Origin: CAYGVT01 sp964353355
Lineage (GTDB): Archaea > Thermoplasmatota > DTKX01 > GCA-020343715
NCBI GenBank assembly: GCA_964353355.1
Contig: CAYGVT010000070.1
Span: forward strand, 1-64,000
DNA length: 64,000 nucleotides
Reading direction: 5' to 3'
In this document: positions 33,262-41,210 of the stretch, one piece after another
Layout of the letters: each line of letters opens with the position of its first letter
Position numbering within the stretch: the first letter of the stretch is position 1
Program-made: the position numbers and the translations under genes
Notes under the pieces: model-generated
Told to the model about the DNA's origin: nothing
Seen by the model: only the letters and a program-made list of their open reading frames with translations
The model's database searches: none

Positions 33262-34788
33262 CTATGGCGCGAGCGCCACGGCCTCCCCGTTTGATTCCCA
33301 TGGCCTGACCTGCTCGCCGGTCCAGGGCCTCTGCATCGACTGGACGCTGGGCAGCTCGGAGCCCTCGTTGGACAGTTCGAGCGTCTCCGTCGTGGGGGCC
33401 TCCACCCGTGCCAGCGTCTCCACCGGCGGCAGCTCGGCCGCGCCCTCGGTCGCCATGGCCTCGACGCCCTCGTCGGCCCAGACCACGATGCCCTCCTCGT
33501 AGAAGGCCACGCGCTCCGGGTTGCCGTCCGAGTCCGCGTCCACGTACTCGAACGCCTGGGCGACCTTGGAGCCGTTCTTGGCCTCGATCGCGCGGTAGGC
33601 CTTGATGCTCTCGGGGTTGCCGTCCGAGTCCGCGTCGACCCATTCGGCCGCCTCGACCGCCTTGCCGTCCTTAGTGATGGCCCAGGCACCGACCGTCACC
33701 CTCTCGGGGTTCCCGTCGGAGTCCGCGTCCACGTACTCGAAGCCGCGCTCCCCCGCGGCCACGCCCGCGACGAGCAGCGCCTCGTAGGATTTGATGCTCT
33801 CGGGGTTCCCGTCGGAGTCCGCATCGACGTACTCGATGGCCCTGACCGCGACCGCCTCGCCCTCCTTGGCGGCGATGGCGCCGTAGGTCACGCCCTCGGG
33901 GTTGCCGTCCGAGTCCGCGTCCGCTATCAAGAGGTACTCGGCCGCGATGACGTCGTCGCCGACCTTGAGCGCCCGGAACGCCTCGACCTTCTCGGGGTTG
34001 CCGTCCGAGTCCGCGTCCACGAGCCCGGCGACGCCCACGTAGCTCGCCTCGCCGGCCACGGCGTCCTCGTAGACCACTACCGTCTCCGGGTTGCCGTCCG
34101 AGTCCGCGTCCACGTAGAGCAAGACCCTGCGGGCGTAGTTGCCGTCGCCCCAGGCCACGCCCTGGTATGCGCCGAAGGCCTCGGGATTGCCGTCCGAGTC
34201 CGCGTCGACGAGCTTCGCGTAGGCCATCCACGAGACCGTGTCCCACTGGCCGACCGCGAGGACCTCGACCGACTCGGGGTCGCCGTCGGAGCTCGCGTCG
34301 ATGTAGAGAACGTGCACAACGGACCACCGCGTGTCGGACTCCCTGTAGCCCTGGTAGAGCTCGATCTTCTCGGGGTTGCCGTCGGAGTTCGCGTCCACGT
34401 ACTCGACCCCACCCTGGTAGGCCCTCTCGCCGTCCTCGGCCGCCTCGTAGGCGGTCACGCGGTCCGGCACACCGTCCGAGTTCGCGTCGGTGACCTCGTA
34501 GTACCGCATCCAGCTCGCGCCCGCGTCCGTCATGCCGCGCTCTGCCGCGGTCGTCCTCTCGGGGTTGCCGTCCGAATCCGCGTCGATCATCTCGACGCCC
34601 CGCTGCCATGCGACAGCGGACGCGCCCACCTGCTCGACCATGCCCTGTCCCTCGCCCGGCGTCGGGGCGTCCAGGACAGCCATCGGGTCCTCCCCGCCCT
34701 CCGCCGCCGCCATCATGCCGATGGACGTGATGGAAAGCAGCGTCGCGAGCAGGACCGCCATACCCTTGTGCGTCGCATTCGTCCTCAT
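33262..34788 (-). CDS. secreted protein with twelve DxDSDGNPE calcium-loop-like repeats
   Basis: 508 residues from MRTNATHKG; GAGGTG lies six bases before this ATG, and two closer upstream starts are rejected. A signal peptide ends near AAAEGG. From about residue 65 to 425 there are twelve repeats of roughly 30-35 residues, each containing D-A-D-S-D-G-N-P-E or a close variant (DANSDGVPD, DASSDGDPE) preceded by a hydrophobic strand (EYV, LYV, EWV). The D-x-D-x-D-G spacing matches EF-hand-like or thrombospondin type-3 calcium loops. The C-terminal 80 residues are Glu/Thr/Pro-rich without a membrane anchor. The repeats are conserved at the DNA level too. Likely a calcium-dependent surface or extracellular protein; no named family. 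Confidence 0.75.
   Translation of the reverse strand: MRTNATHKGMAVLLATLLSITSIGMMAAAEGGEDPMAVLDAPTPGEGQGMVEQVGASAVAWQRGVEMIDADSDGNPERTTAAERGMTDAGASWMRYYEVTDANSDGVPDRVTAYEAAEDGERAYQGGVEYVDANSDGNPEKIELYQGYRESDTRWSVVHVLYIDASSDGDPESVEVLAVGQWDTVSWMAYAKLVDADSDGNPEAFGAYQGVAWGDGNYARRVLLYVDADSDGNPETVVVYEDAVAGEASYVGVAGLVDADSDGNPEKVEAFRALKVGDDVIAAEYLLIADADSDGNPEGVTYGAIAAKEGEAVAVRAIEYVDADSDGNPESIKSYEALLVAGVAAGERGFEYVDADSDGNPERVTVGAWAITKDGKAVEAAEWVDADSDGNPESIKAYRAIEAKNGSKVAQAFEYVDADSDGNPERVAFYEEGIVVWADEGVEAMATEGAAELPPVETLARVEAPTTETLELSNEGSELPSVQSMQRPWTGEQVRPWESNGEAVALAP
33511..34590 (-). repeat. twelve-copy intragenic repeat encoding DADSDGNPE motifs
   Basis: On the plus strand the core GGGTTGCCGTCCGAGTCCGC recurs with few changes roughly every 90-110 bases. 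Flanks between cores differ much more, so the core is under strong constraint or recently spread by unequal exchange. Confidence 0.8.
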
Positions 34789-34839
34789 CTTCATCACCTC
34801 AGGGGCCTTCTCGCCCCGTTGGTCCCTCCTGGGCGCGCA

Positions 34840-34848
34840 GGCTATAAG
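34840..34848 (-). promoter_or_regulatory. TATA box of the calcium-repeat protein gene
   Basis: The minus strand reads TCTTATAGC about 52-60 bases before the start at 34788. This leaves a leader of about 25-30 bases that contains GAGGTG. Confidence 0.45.
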
Positions 34849-34897
34849 AAGGGGATTGGACGGCGCTCGAAACTTTGGACGGGCCTCGAACGGGACG

Positions 34898-35503
34898 TCA
34901 CCGCGCCGGCTGGGGCGCGGGGGGGGCCTCCACGCCCTCCCCCGTGCCGCCCTGCGCCAGGTCGAGCCACAGCTCGGTGAACGCGTCGACCTGGTCGAAC
35001 GGCTCGGGCCGGTAGAGCATGAGCAGGCGGGCGACCCCGCGCCTGTCGACGAGGCTGAAGCCCTTGCCCTCGCCCGCCGTCACCTGGGAGACGACCTGCT
35101 GCACCACGAGGCGCTGCATGTGGTACGTAAGGGTCGAGGGGGCGCAGCCCAGGTGCGCGCAGAGCTCGCGGTGCTGCGCACGGCCGGCCGCGAGCAGGAA
35201 CACGATGATGCGCAGCGGCATCGGCTGCCTCAGCAACCCGAGCACGCGCTTCTCCTGCGAGGTGAGGCGGTCGACGCCGGTCTCGGCCCCGGGCGGCCGC
35301 GTGGGGAAGTACCTCGAGTACCCGGCGTCCTTGACCTCGACGACGAGCTCGCTCCTGATGAGGTGCCCGAGGTGGTACTCGACCAGATTGATGTGCATCC
35401 CGAGCCGGCGCTGGATCTCACGCAGGTGCAGCCCGGGCTGCGACGAGACGAGCTCGTAGATGGCTCGCCTCGTGTCCAGCTCGAGCAGCTCGGGCGCCTG
35501 CAT
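34898..35503 (-). CDS. double winged-helix transcriptional regulator
   Basis: 201 residues from MQAPELLEL; GGGAGG lies six bases ahead. Two winged-helix domains are visible. The first (about 12-65) has TRRAIYELVSSQPGLHLREIQRRLGMHINLVEYHLGHLIRSELVVEVKDAGYSRYF. The second (about 85-165) has EKRVLGLLRQPMPLRIIVFLLAAGRAQHRELCAHLGCAPSTLTYHMQRLVVQQVV. Tandem ArsR/MarR-like winged helices are typical of euryarchaeal regulators. The C-terminal ~40 residues are a non-conserved tail. It is the last gene of a three-gene minus-strand unit with a membrane protein and a secreted protein, which it may regulate. Confidence 0.82.
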   Translation of the reverse strand: MQAPELLELDTRRAIYELVSSQPGLHLREIQRRLGMHINLVEYHLGHLIRSELVVEVKDAGYSRYFPTRPPGAETGVDRLTSQEKRVLGLLRQPMPLRIIVFLLAAGRAQHRELCAHLGCAPSTLTYHMQRLVVQQVVSQVTAGEGKGFSLVDRRGVARLLMLYRPEPFDQVDAFTELWLDLAQGGTGEGVEAPPAPQPAR

Positions 35504-35517
35504 GGTCACCCTCCCAA

Positions 35518-35781
35518 TCAGCGCTTGAGGGTCGCGAAGTAGAGCAGGAGCAGCACCAGTAGGTTGAGGAGGCCCACCGCCGAGAGGGCGGCGCCCGCGT
35601 CGGCGTCCGGGGTGAACTCGTAGGCAAGGATCGCCACGCCCACCAGGAAGAACGCGATGAACGCGCCCACCGTGTACAGCAGCTTGGTGTTGCCCGTCCG
35701 CCTGTAGGAGCTTATCGAGATGGGCAGCAGGGCCAGGGAGAGCACTATCACTCCTGCTGCCACGAAGTCCAGGAACGCCAC
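35518..35781 (-). CDS. small three-helix membrane protein
   Basis: About 87 residues. GTG at 35781 (MAFLDFVAAG) has a GAGGTG site six bases ahead; GTG at 35790 would add three residues. Three hydrophobic stretches are seen: FVAAGVIVLSLALLPISI, LLYTVGAFIAFFLVGVAILAYEF and ALSAVGLLNLLVLLLLYFATL. The first loop is basic (SSYRRTGNTK). It lies 14 bases before the winged-helix gene and 18 after the secreted protein gene, so the three are probably cotranscribed. It may sense or transmit a membrane signal to the regulator, which is inference from order only. Confidence 0.6.
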   Translation of the reverse strand: MAFLDFVAAGVIVLSLALLPISISSYRRTGNTKLLYTVGAFIAFFLVGVAILAYEFTPDADAGAALSAVGLLNLLVLLLLYFATLKR

Positions 35782-35799
35782 CTTCCCCACCTCGTCTGC

Positions 35800-37152
35800 C
35801 TATTGGGCGGGCGGCCTATAAGACTGCCGGGGTGGCTGTTGCGGCTGCTGCCACCCGCCCCATGCGCCCGGGGCCTGTGCCCCGGGCTGGGACGCCTGTG
35901 GTCCCTGAGGGGGGTTGTACTGCTGGGGGGGCTGCTGCATGGGCTGCTGCGCTGCGTACTGGGGGGGCTGTGGCTGCTGGGGGGGCGCGCCTCCGGAGGG
36001 GGGCTGCGCGCGCCTGGGGGTCGAGGTGCGCGACCTCGCGTACCGCGCGGTGGCGACGACCGCCACGAACATTATGATGCCGAAGAGGAACACGCCGCCG
36101 CTGCCCTTCACGAGCCTCTCGAGGACCGGCGGGATGCCGTCCTTGAAGACGTAGCCGAGCTTGGGGTCGTGCGTGATCCTCTCGCCGCGGCCGTAGCTCA
36201 TCGCGACGTACTTGATTCCCACCGAGGTCGCCCTCTCGGGCGTCCAGTTGAACTCGGAGAACTGCGCAAGCGTGCTGGTCGTGACGGTCTGGTTCACGCC
36301 GTCGACGTCGGCCTCCTTCGCCCACGAGAAGTAGCCCGCGCCGCCCTTGATGGGGAAGTTCATCCCGTCCTCGGCCACGTACGACTGCCACTCCTCAGTG
36401 TAGTCCGGGGGCAGGTCGTCGTACCACTTGGCGTTGCCGACCGCGACGATTGACAGCAGCGCGAGCTCGGTGTCGTTCGCCACGTAGTCGTAGTCCTCGA
36501 TGACGAAGTCTATCTTCATCTCGTAGGGGGACAGCACAACGGTCTCGTTTATGAAGATGCTGTTCGAGACGTGCATGACGATGGTGAACACGCCATCGGT
36601 GGTCTGCGCCTCGAGAGTTATCTGCTCCACCTTGAGCACGCTCTGCGTGCTGTGCTCGAGGGGCTTGTATCCGGGCCTGTCGTACCACTTCACGGAGCCG
36701 TTGACCGAGCCCGTCTGCTCGTAAAAGTCGTCGCTGTCCTGCATGTCCTTGTGCAGCGGGAGCACGGACACGACTGTGTCGCCGCGCAGGTCGTACCTGC
36801 CGTCGCCGTTGTCCCTGTACTCGACGATGCCGTAGGGGGCGAGGAACGTGGCCGCGGCCCAGTCGTTCATGTTGGCCACGGTGCCGTGACCGTAGATGAC
36901 GCCGATGCCCAGGCCCTTCCCGTCCTCGCCGACGGTGTCGATGCCGAAGATGACCCAGTCCGAGCCCTCGGGCGTGTGGGAAGCGGAGGCGAGCCATGCG
37001 GTCTTGTCGGTGTAACTCTCAGCGATCTGGCGCTTGTAGTAGAAATCCTGCTCCTGCGCGACCGCGGGGGCCGCGAATGCGCACAGGAGGGCCGCGGCGA
37101 GAAGGGCCACGGCGGTCCTTGCAAGGGTTCTTGATTGCATGCCGTTCACCAT
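35800..37152 (-). CDS. membrane-anchored surface protein with Q/P-rich cytoplasmic tail
   Basis: 450 residues. A signal peptide (ARTAVALLAAALLCAFAAPAVAQ) is followed by an extracellular domain of ~320 residues with N-linked sequon candidates (NGS, NES-like) and conserved-looking segments (WVIFGIDTVGEDGKGLGIGVIYG, YEMKIDFVIEDYDYVANDTELALLSIV). A TM helix (GGVFLFGIIMFVAVVATARYA) follows, then a Gln/Pro-rich tail (QPPQQYNPPQGPQ). No zinc ribbon is present. TATA at 37176-37184 fits leaderless initiation at 37152; M5 (37140) is possible. It heads the operon with the three-helix protein and the double winged-helix regulator. Confidence 0.65.
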   Translation of the reverse strand: MVNGMQSRTLARTAVALLAAALLCAFAAPAVAQEQDFYYKRQIAESYTDKTAWLASASHTPEGSDWVIFGIDTVGEDGKGLGIGVIYGHGTVANMNDWAAATFLAPYGIVEYRDNGDGRYDLRGDTVVSVLPLHKDMQDSDDFYEQTGSVNGSVKWYDRPGYKPLEHSTQSVLKVEQITLEAQTTDGVFTIVMHVSNSIFINETVVLSPYEMKIDFVIEDYDYVANDTELALLSIVAVGNAKWYDDLPPDYTEEWQSYVAEDGMNFPIKGGAGYFSWAKEADVDGVNQTVTTSTLAQFSEFNWTPERATSVGIKYVAMSYGRGERITHDPKLGYVFKDGIPPVLERLVKGSGGVFLFGIIMFVAVVATARYARSRTSTPRRAQPPSGGAPPQQPQPPQYAAQQPMQQPPQQYNPPQGPQASQPGAQAPGAWGGWQQPQQPPRQSYRPPAQ

Positions 37153-37175
37153 GGCACCCTAGTGGGGGCGCCGCG

Positions 37176-37184
37176 TTTTTATAG
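37176..37184 (-). promoter_or_regulatory. TATA box of the three-gene surface protein/regulator operon
   Basis: The minus strand reads CTATAAAAA, 24-32 bases ahead of the ATG at 37152, the spacing for a leaderless mRNA. Confidence 0.6.
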
Positions 37185-37273
37185 TTCATTGGACGCCCCT
37201 CGAACGTGGGGGTCGTTTTTTCGAGGCGTGTCCAATCCGGGAGGGGGGAGGCCCTCGCGGTGCGGAGGCGCTC

Positions 37274-37816
37274 TCACCCGGCCAGGGAGTCGAGGAGCAC
37301 CCCTACGCGGGCGCGCAGCTCGTCGACCGAGCCCCAGTTCGGGATGGCCCTGTCCGCGCGGGCAAGCACGTCGCCCAGCCCCCAGCCCAGCTCGCGCCGG
37401 TCGCGCGCCTCGAACGCCTCCCGGGAGGCCGTGTCGTCCTCGCGCGAGCGCGTGGCGACCCGCGAGTAGCGCAGCTCGTCGGGGCAGTCGATGCGCACGA
37501 CCATGAAGTCATCCCCCAGCACGTGCCGGAACGCCTCCAGCTCGGCCAGGCTGCGCAGCCCGTCGATGATGACGATGCGAGCGCTGCGGTCGACGGCCTC
37601 GAGGGTGCGACGCGCCCAGATGTCGGGGCCGAACCGCTTGCGCATCTCGTCGGCGACCGCGCCGACGACGGCGGCCTCCATCGGCAATCCGCGGCGGCGG
37701 ACCTCGTCCCACACGAAGTCGCCCATGCGCAGCACCTGCGCGCCGCGCTCCCTGGCGACCTGGACGGCCTCTGTCTTGCCCGACCCGGGCATGCCCGCGA
37801 ACGCCACGATCCTCAC
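37274..37816 (-). CDS. UPF0200-like AAA/adenylate-kinase-type nucleotide-binding protein
   Basis: 180 residues from GTG (MRIVAFAGMPGSGKTEAV). The P-loop G-M-P-G-S-G-K-T begins near residue 8. The segments VLRMGDFVWDEVRRRGL, DIWARRTLEAV, IVIIDGLRSLAELEAFRHVLG and FMVVRIDCPDELRYSRVATRSREDD fit the archaeal UPF0200 / dephospho-CoA-kinase-like family. It probably phosphorylates or activates a nucleotide, but no substrate is proven for the family. It is divergent from the tubulin-like gene, with 171 bases between starts. Confidence 0.83.
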   Translation of the reverse strand: MRIVAFAGMPGSGKTEAVQVARERGAQVLRMGDFVWDEVRRRGLPMEAAVVGAVADEMRKRFGPDIWARRTLEAVDRSARIVIIDGLRSLAELEAFRHVLGDDFMVVRIDCPDELRYSRVATRSREDDTASREAFEARDRRELGWGLGDVLARADRAIPNWGSVDELRARVGVLLDSLAG

Positions 37817-37987
37817 GCGCCGCCTCCGGGGGCCGGATGGGCGGCGCGCTCCAAAAACCCTCCCATCCCCACTCGCGACGGCCCCTGCGGGGGGGCGACT
37901 GGCACGCGCCGCCCCCAATCGCAAAAGTAGAAATACGCTCATGGGCGTTCTTATCTGGACGCATACGCGTCCGTGTGGGGGATTGCT

Positions 37988-39595
37988 ATGGGAGCGGACA
38001 TCCAAAGCGCGATGAAGCATCCGGCGATAGTCCTCGTCGGCATCGGCGGCGGCGGCTCGAGGATACTCTCGGACGGCATGCAGAAGGTCCTCGAGTACCA
38101 AGTCGTGGACCGCTACAACCTGCTCGCGCGGGCCATCCGCGCGAGCTCGGAACGCCCCCTGACGTACATCGTGGACACCAGCACCGACCCCCTGCGCGAG
38201 GGGTTCTTCGAGAACATCCCGCCCGCGCAGAAGATATCGCTGTCCCAGGCCGCGCGCGGCATGTCGAGGGGGGCGGGCGGCCGCCCCGGCAGGGCGGCCA
38301 ATGCAATCCTCAACAACGACGTGGTCGAGAACCTGGCCTTGAACCTCTACAAGCCCATCTCGGAGATACAGCCTGCCATCGTCGTCATCATCCACACCGC
38401 CGACGGGGGCACGGGCGGGGGGCTCACGCCCGAGATACTGCAGCACCTCGGCTACTACGTGCCCGCGTCGACCGTGTTTTGGGTGTTCACCGTCTTCCCG
38501 CAGCGCAGCGCGCTCGCGCTCAAGGGCCCGAGGACGGTCGCGCCGGTCATGGGCCGGCTGCTCAAGGTCGCCCGGAAGATATCCGACCGGGACTTCTCCA
38601 GCATCCCGTGGGAGAGCCGCGAGATCATCGACAGGCACATCGTCAAGCAGCAGGCCGACCACTCCTTCGAGTTCCAGCACTCCCGCGTCGCCATCTTCCC
38701 CATCAGCAACCAGCACTTCGCGCAGTGCTGGAAGAACCTGGCCGGCGGTGCGAAGCGGGAGGAGAAGGAGATACGCGAGGAGGTCCTGAACCCGTTCCCA
38801 ATCGAGCTGCTCTCGCAGGCGCTCTACCCCTTCCTGAAGTACGCCGTGGCGGAGCCCGAGGAGCAGCGGTGGATGCAGGAGCACTGGCCCCTCGGCCCCA
38901 TCGACATCCCAGACATCATGGCCGGCATCACGCCCGAGAGGCCGTTCGTCATCCCCCACCTGTGGATCGACCCGCGCATCGACGACGACAAAGCGACGGC
39001 GGCGGTCATCGACGACCTGGTCAAGGGCGTCATCCGCATCGAGCAGATCGACGTCATCGGCGACGACGGCGTCCCGGACCTGTTCACCTTCACGGGCTCC
39101 TCGGCCCCTCTCTACGAGGCGCGCACGACGACCATCTACTGCATCCCCGTATACCCCGACGGCTCGGCTTACTTCGGCACCATCAGTGACTTCGTGGGCG
39201 ACGCCTGGTTCCCGAGGATGTCCGCCCGCCTCAAGTTCATCACAGGCAGGGAGGGCCTCAAGGTCGGCATCATCAGCCACGCCGCCAACCTCAAGCCCCA
39301 GCCCATCCCGGGCCCCGAGGCCGGCGCGAAGCTCGGCTTCAAGGACGGGCTCATCGTCACGCTCCTCTTCGGCGCCATCCCTGAGGACCTGCCGGTGTGG
39401 CTGGAATCCACCCGCGACATCGTCGAGACATACCGCACGGACGACTTCTGGGAGATATCCGGCTACGACGCCAACGACTGGCTCAGGGAGCTCTCGACCT
39501 ACGTGGGCTGGACCGACTGGCCGCTCAAGAAGTACATCAGGGTCTACGACGAGCCCACCCAAGAGCCCGGGGCCCCACAGGACGGAAAGGCATAA
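37988..39595 (+). CDS. divergent tubulin/FtsZ-superfamily GTPase
   Basis: 535 residues from MGADIQSAM; GGGGGA lies five bases ahead (an in-frame GTG at 37973 is the alternative). The N-terminal nucleotide-binding half shows T1 IVLVGIGGGGSRIL, a T3-like Gly/Arg-rich loop (SRGAGGRPGRA) and the tubulin signature T4 loop HTADGGTGGGLTPEIL, with FWVFTVFPQRSALALKG after it as in FtsZ/CetZ strand S5. The second half (about 200-535) is longer than in FtsZ and I cannot find the T7 N-x-D-x-x-D catalytic loop. It is soluble. It is not a standard FtsZ or CetZ; the length and DGGTGGG loop are closer to 'tubulin-like' families of unknown role. Confidence 0.75.
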   Translation: MGADIQSAMKHPAIVLVGIGGGGSRILSDGMQKVLEYQVVDRYNLLARAIRASSERPLTYIVDTSTDPLREGFFENIPPAQKISLSQAARGMSRGAGGRPGRAANAILNNDVVENLALNLYKPISEIQPAIVVIIHTADGGTGGGLTPEILQHLGYYVPASTVFWVFTVFPQRSALALKGPRTVAPVMGRLLKVARKISDRDFSSIPWESREIIDRHIVKQQADHSFEFQHSRVAIFPISNQHFAQCWKNLAGGAKREEKEIREEVLNPFPIELLSQALYPFLKYAVAEPEEQRWMQEHWPLGPIDIPDIMAGITPERPFVIPHLWIDPRIDDDKATAAVIDDLVKGVIRIEQIDVIGDDGVPDLFTFTGSSAPLYEARTTTIYCIPVYPDGSAYFGTISDFVGDAWFPRMSARLKFITGREGLKVGIISHAANLKPQPIPGPEAGAKLGFKDGLIVTLLFGAIPEDLPVWLESTRDIVETYRTDDFWEISGYDANDWLRELSTYVGWTDWPLKKYIRVYDEPTQEPGAPQDGKA

Positions 39596-39599
39596 TACC
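39590..39599 (+). promoter_or_regulatory. TATA box inside the end of the tubulin-like gene
   Basis: GCATAATAC overlaps the stop codon of the tubulin-like gene and lies about 28-36 bases before the ATG at 39627. It would give the beta-propeller gene its own short-leader transcript. Confidence 0.45.
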
Positions 39600-39626
39600 G
39601 CCCTCTGGATTACCATCCTGACCTGC

Positions 39627-41210
39627 ATGGCGTCCCCGAAACGAGCCCTCATTGCGCTCTCGTCCACGCTCGTCGTGCTCGCGCTCCTGGTGCCCCCGGC
39701 CTCGGCGGAGTGGCCCATGGACGGCGACAACCCCGCCCACACGGGGGTCCAAGAGACGGGCGTTATCGGGCCCGCCGAGCAGTGGCAGTACAGTGCGGGC
39801 TCCGAGATCATCGCGCCGCCCTCCGCGGCCTATAGCAGCCTGTTCTTCGGGACCGTTGGGGGCTCCCTCGTGGTGCTCGACGGGCTCGACGGCCGCCTCG
39901 CGTGGACCGTCCAGCTCGGGAGCCCCGTGAGGTCCACGCCGCTCATCTCGACCGCGACCGTCTTCGTGAGCGCGGGCAACGGGCTGCACGCCATCTCCAC
40001 ACAGAACCGCTCTGAGAAGTGGTCGTTCGAGGCCGTGGGCGACCTGCGCGGCTCGCCAGTTCTCGAGGGCGGCACCATCTACGTGGGCTCGGAGGACAAG
40101 CACGTCTACGCGCTCGACGAGTACACAGGCGCGCTCCTGTGGAAGCTCAAGCTCGACGATGTCGTCGCCGCGAGCCCCACCATCACCGGCCTCAAGCTCA
40201 TCGTGGGCACGGACGCGGGCACGCTGTACGCGCTCCACCGCAACGAGGGCACCGTGCTGTGGCAGACCCCCCTGGGCTCGGCCGTCTCGTCGGCCGCGAC
40301 CATCTCGACGGGCCTCGCCATCGTCGGCACCTACGGGGGCAGGCTGCGGGCGGCCTCCGTCGAGGACGGGGACCTGAAGTGGTCCTTCCCGCCGACATCC
40401 GAGGGCCCGCTCGACCCCATCCTCACCACGCCCGCGACCGATTCGGGCCTGGTCTACTTCGGCAGCGACGGCCTCTACTGCCTCGAGGCGCGCGTGGGGG
40501 AGCTCATCTGGCACCATGAAACGCGCGACTTCGTGCGGGGCTCGCCCGCCATCGCCGAGTCCTACATCGCGTTCGGCTCCTACGACGGGGCCATCAGGTG
40601 CGTCGACAAGGCGTCCGGCAACCTGGTGTGGCAGTACGAGACCGGCACGACCCTGCGCTCGGGCATGTCCATAGACTACGACAAGTGCTACGCCGGTGGC
40701 CGCAACGGTGTGCTCTACGCCAGGTCAATCCTGAACCACCAGCCGCCCATCATTAGCGGGCCCACCTCCATCACGGGCGAGGCCCACCAGTCCATCAGGT
40801 TCGAGGTCGTCGCGCAGGACCCCGAGGGCAACGCGCTCACCTACAGCTGGAGCTTCGGCGACAGCAACACGAGCCGCGAGCGCGCGCCGCTGCACGCCTA
40901 CGAGGTGGCGGGCAACTACACCGCGTCCGTGGCTGTCAGCGACGGCACCAAGTCCAAGACGCTCCTGATACCGGTCACCATCAACCCCTACCAGTCCCGC
41001 ATCGAGGGTGGGGACGGCCCCGGGATGTCCATCTGGCTTCTGGTCGCGGGCGTGGCCGTCGTGGCCGTCGTGGTGGTCGTGGTGGTCGTGGTCATCCTGT
41101 CCGTGCTGAGGAGGCGGAGGACCAAGCAGGCGCCGGAGACGCCCGCGCCGCCCGTGACGGAGCCCCAGTGGCAGTCGGCAGAGGGTCAAATCGTGGAGGT
41201 GGTCAGGTGA
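39627..41210 (+). CDS. surface protein: PQQ-type beta-propeller, PKD domain, C-terminal membrane anchor
   Basis: 527 residues. A signal peptide (ALIALSSTLVVLALLVPPASAEW) is followed by seven or eight PQQ-like blades with W-x-Y/F and G-x-x-Y-A-L-D motifs (FFGTVGGSLVVLDGLDGRLAWTVQLG, VYALDEYTGALLWKLKL, YALHRNEGTVLWQTPLG, CVDKASGNLVWQYETG). Residues ~390-465 are a PKD domain (FEVVAQDPEGNALTYSWSFGDSNTS...HAYEVAGNYTASVAVSDG). A TM helix of almost pure Val (VAVVAVVVVVVVVVILSVL) and a basic tail end it. No PQQ-binding residues are evident, so it may act as a scaffold. Its TGA overlaps the rph GTG (GTGA). Confidence 0.83.
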   Translation: MASPKRALIALSSTLVVLALLVPPASAEWPMDGDNPAHTGVQETGVIGPAEQWQYSAGSEIIAPPSAAYSSLFFGTVGGSLVVLDGLDGRLAWTVQLGSPVRSTPLISTATVFVSAGNGLHAISTQNRSEKWSFEAVGDLRGSPVLEGGTIYVGSEDKHVYALDEYTGALLWKLKLDDVVAASPTITGLKLIVGTDAGTLYALHRNEGTVLWQTPLGSAVSSAATISTGLAIVGTYGGRLRAASVEDGDLKWSFPPTSEGPLDPILTTPATDSGLVYFGSDGLYCLEARVGELIWHHETRDFVRGSPAIAESYIAFGSYDGAIRCVDKASGNLVWQYETGTTLRSGMSIDYDKCYAGGRNGVLYARSILNHQPPIISGPTSITGEAHQSIRFEVVAQDPEGNALTYSWSFGDSNTSRERAPLHAYEVAGNYTASVAVSDGTKSKTLLIPVTINPYQSRIEGGDGPGMSIWLLVAGVAVVAVVVVVVVVVILSVLRRRRTKQAPETPAPPVTEPQWQSAEGQIVEVVR

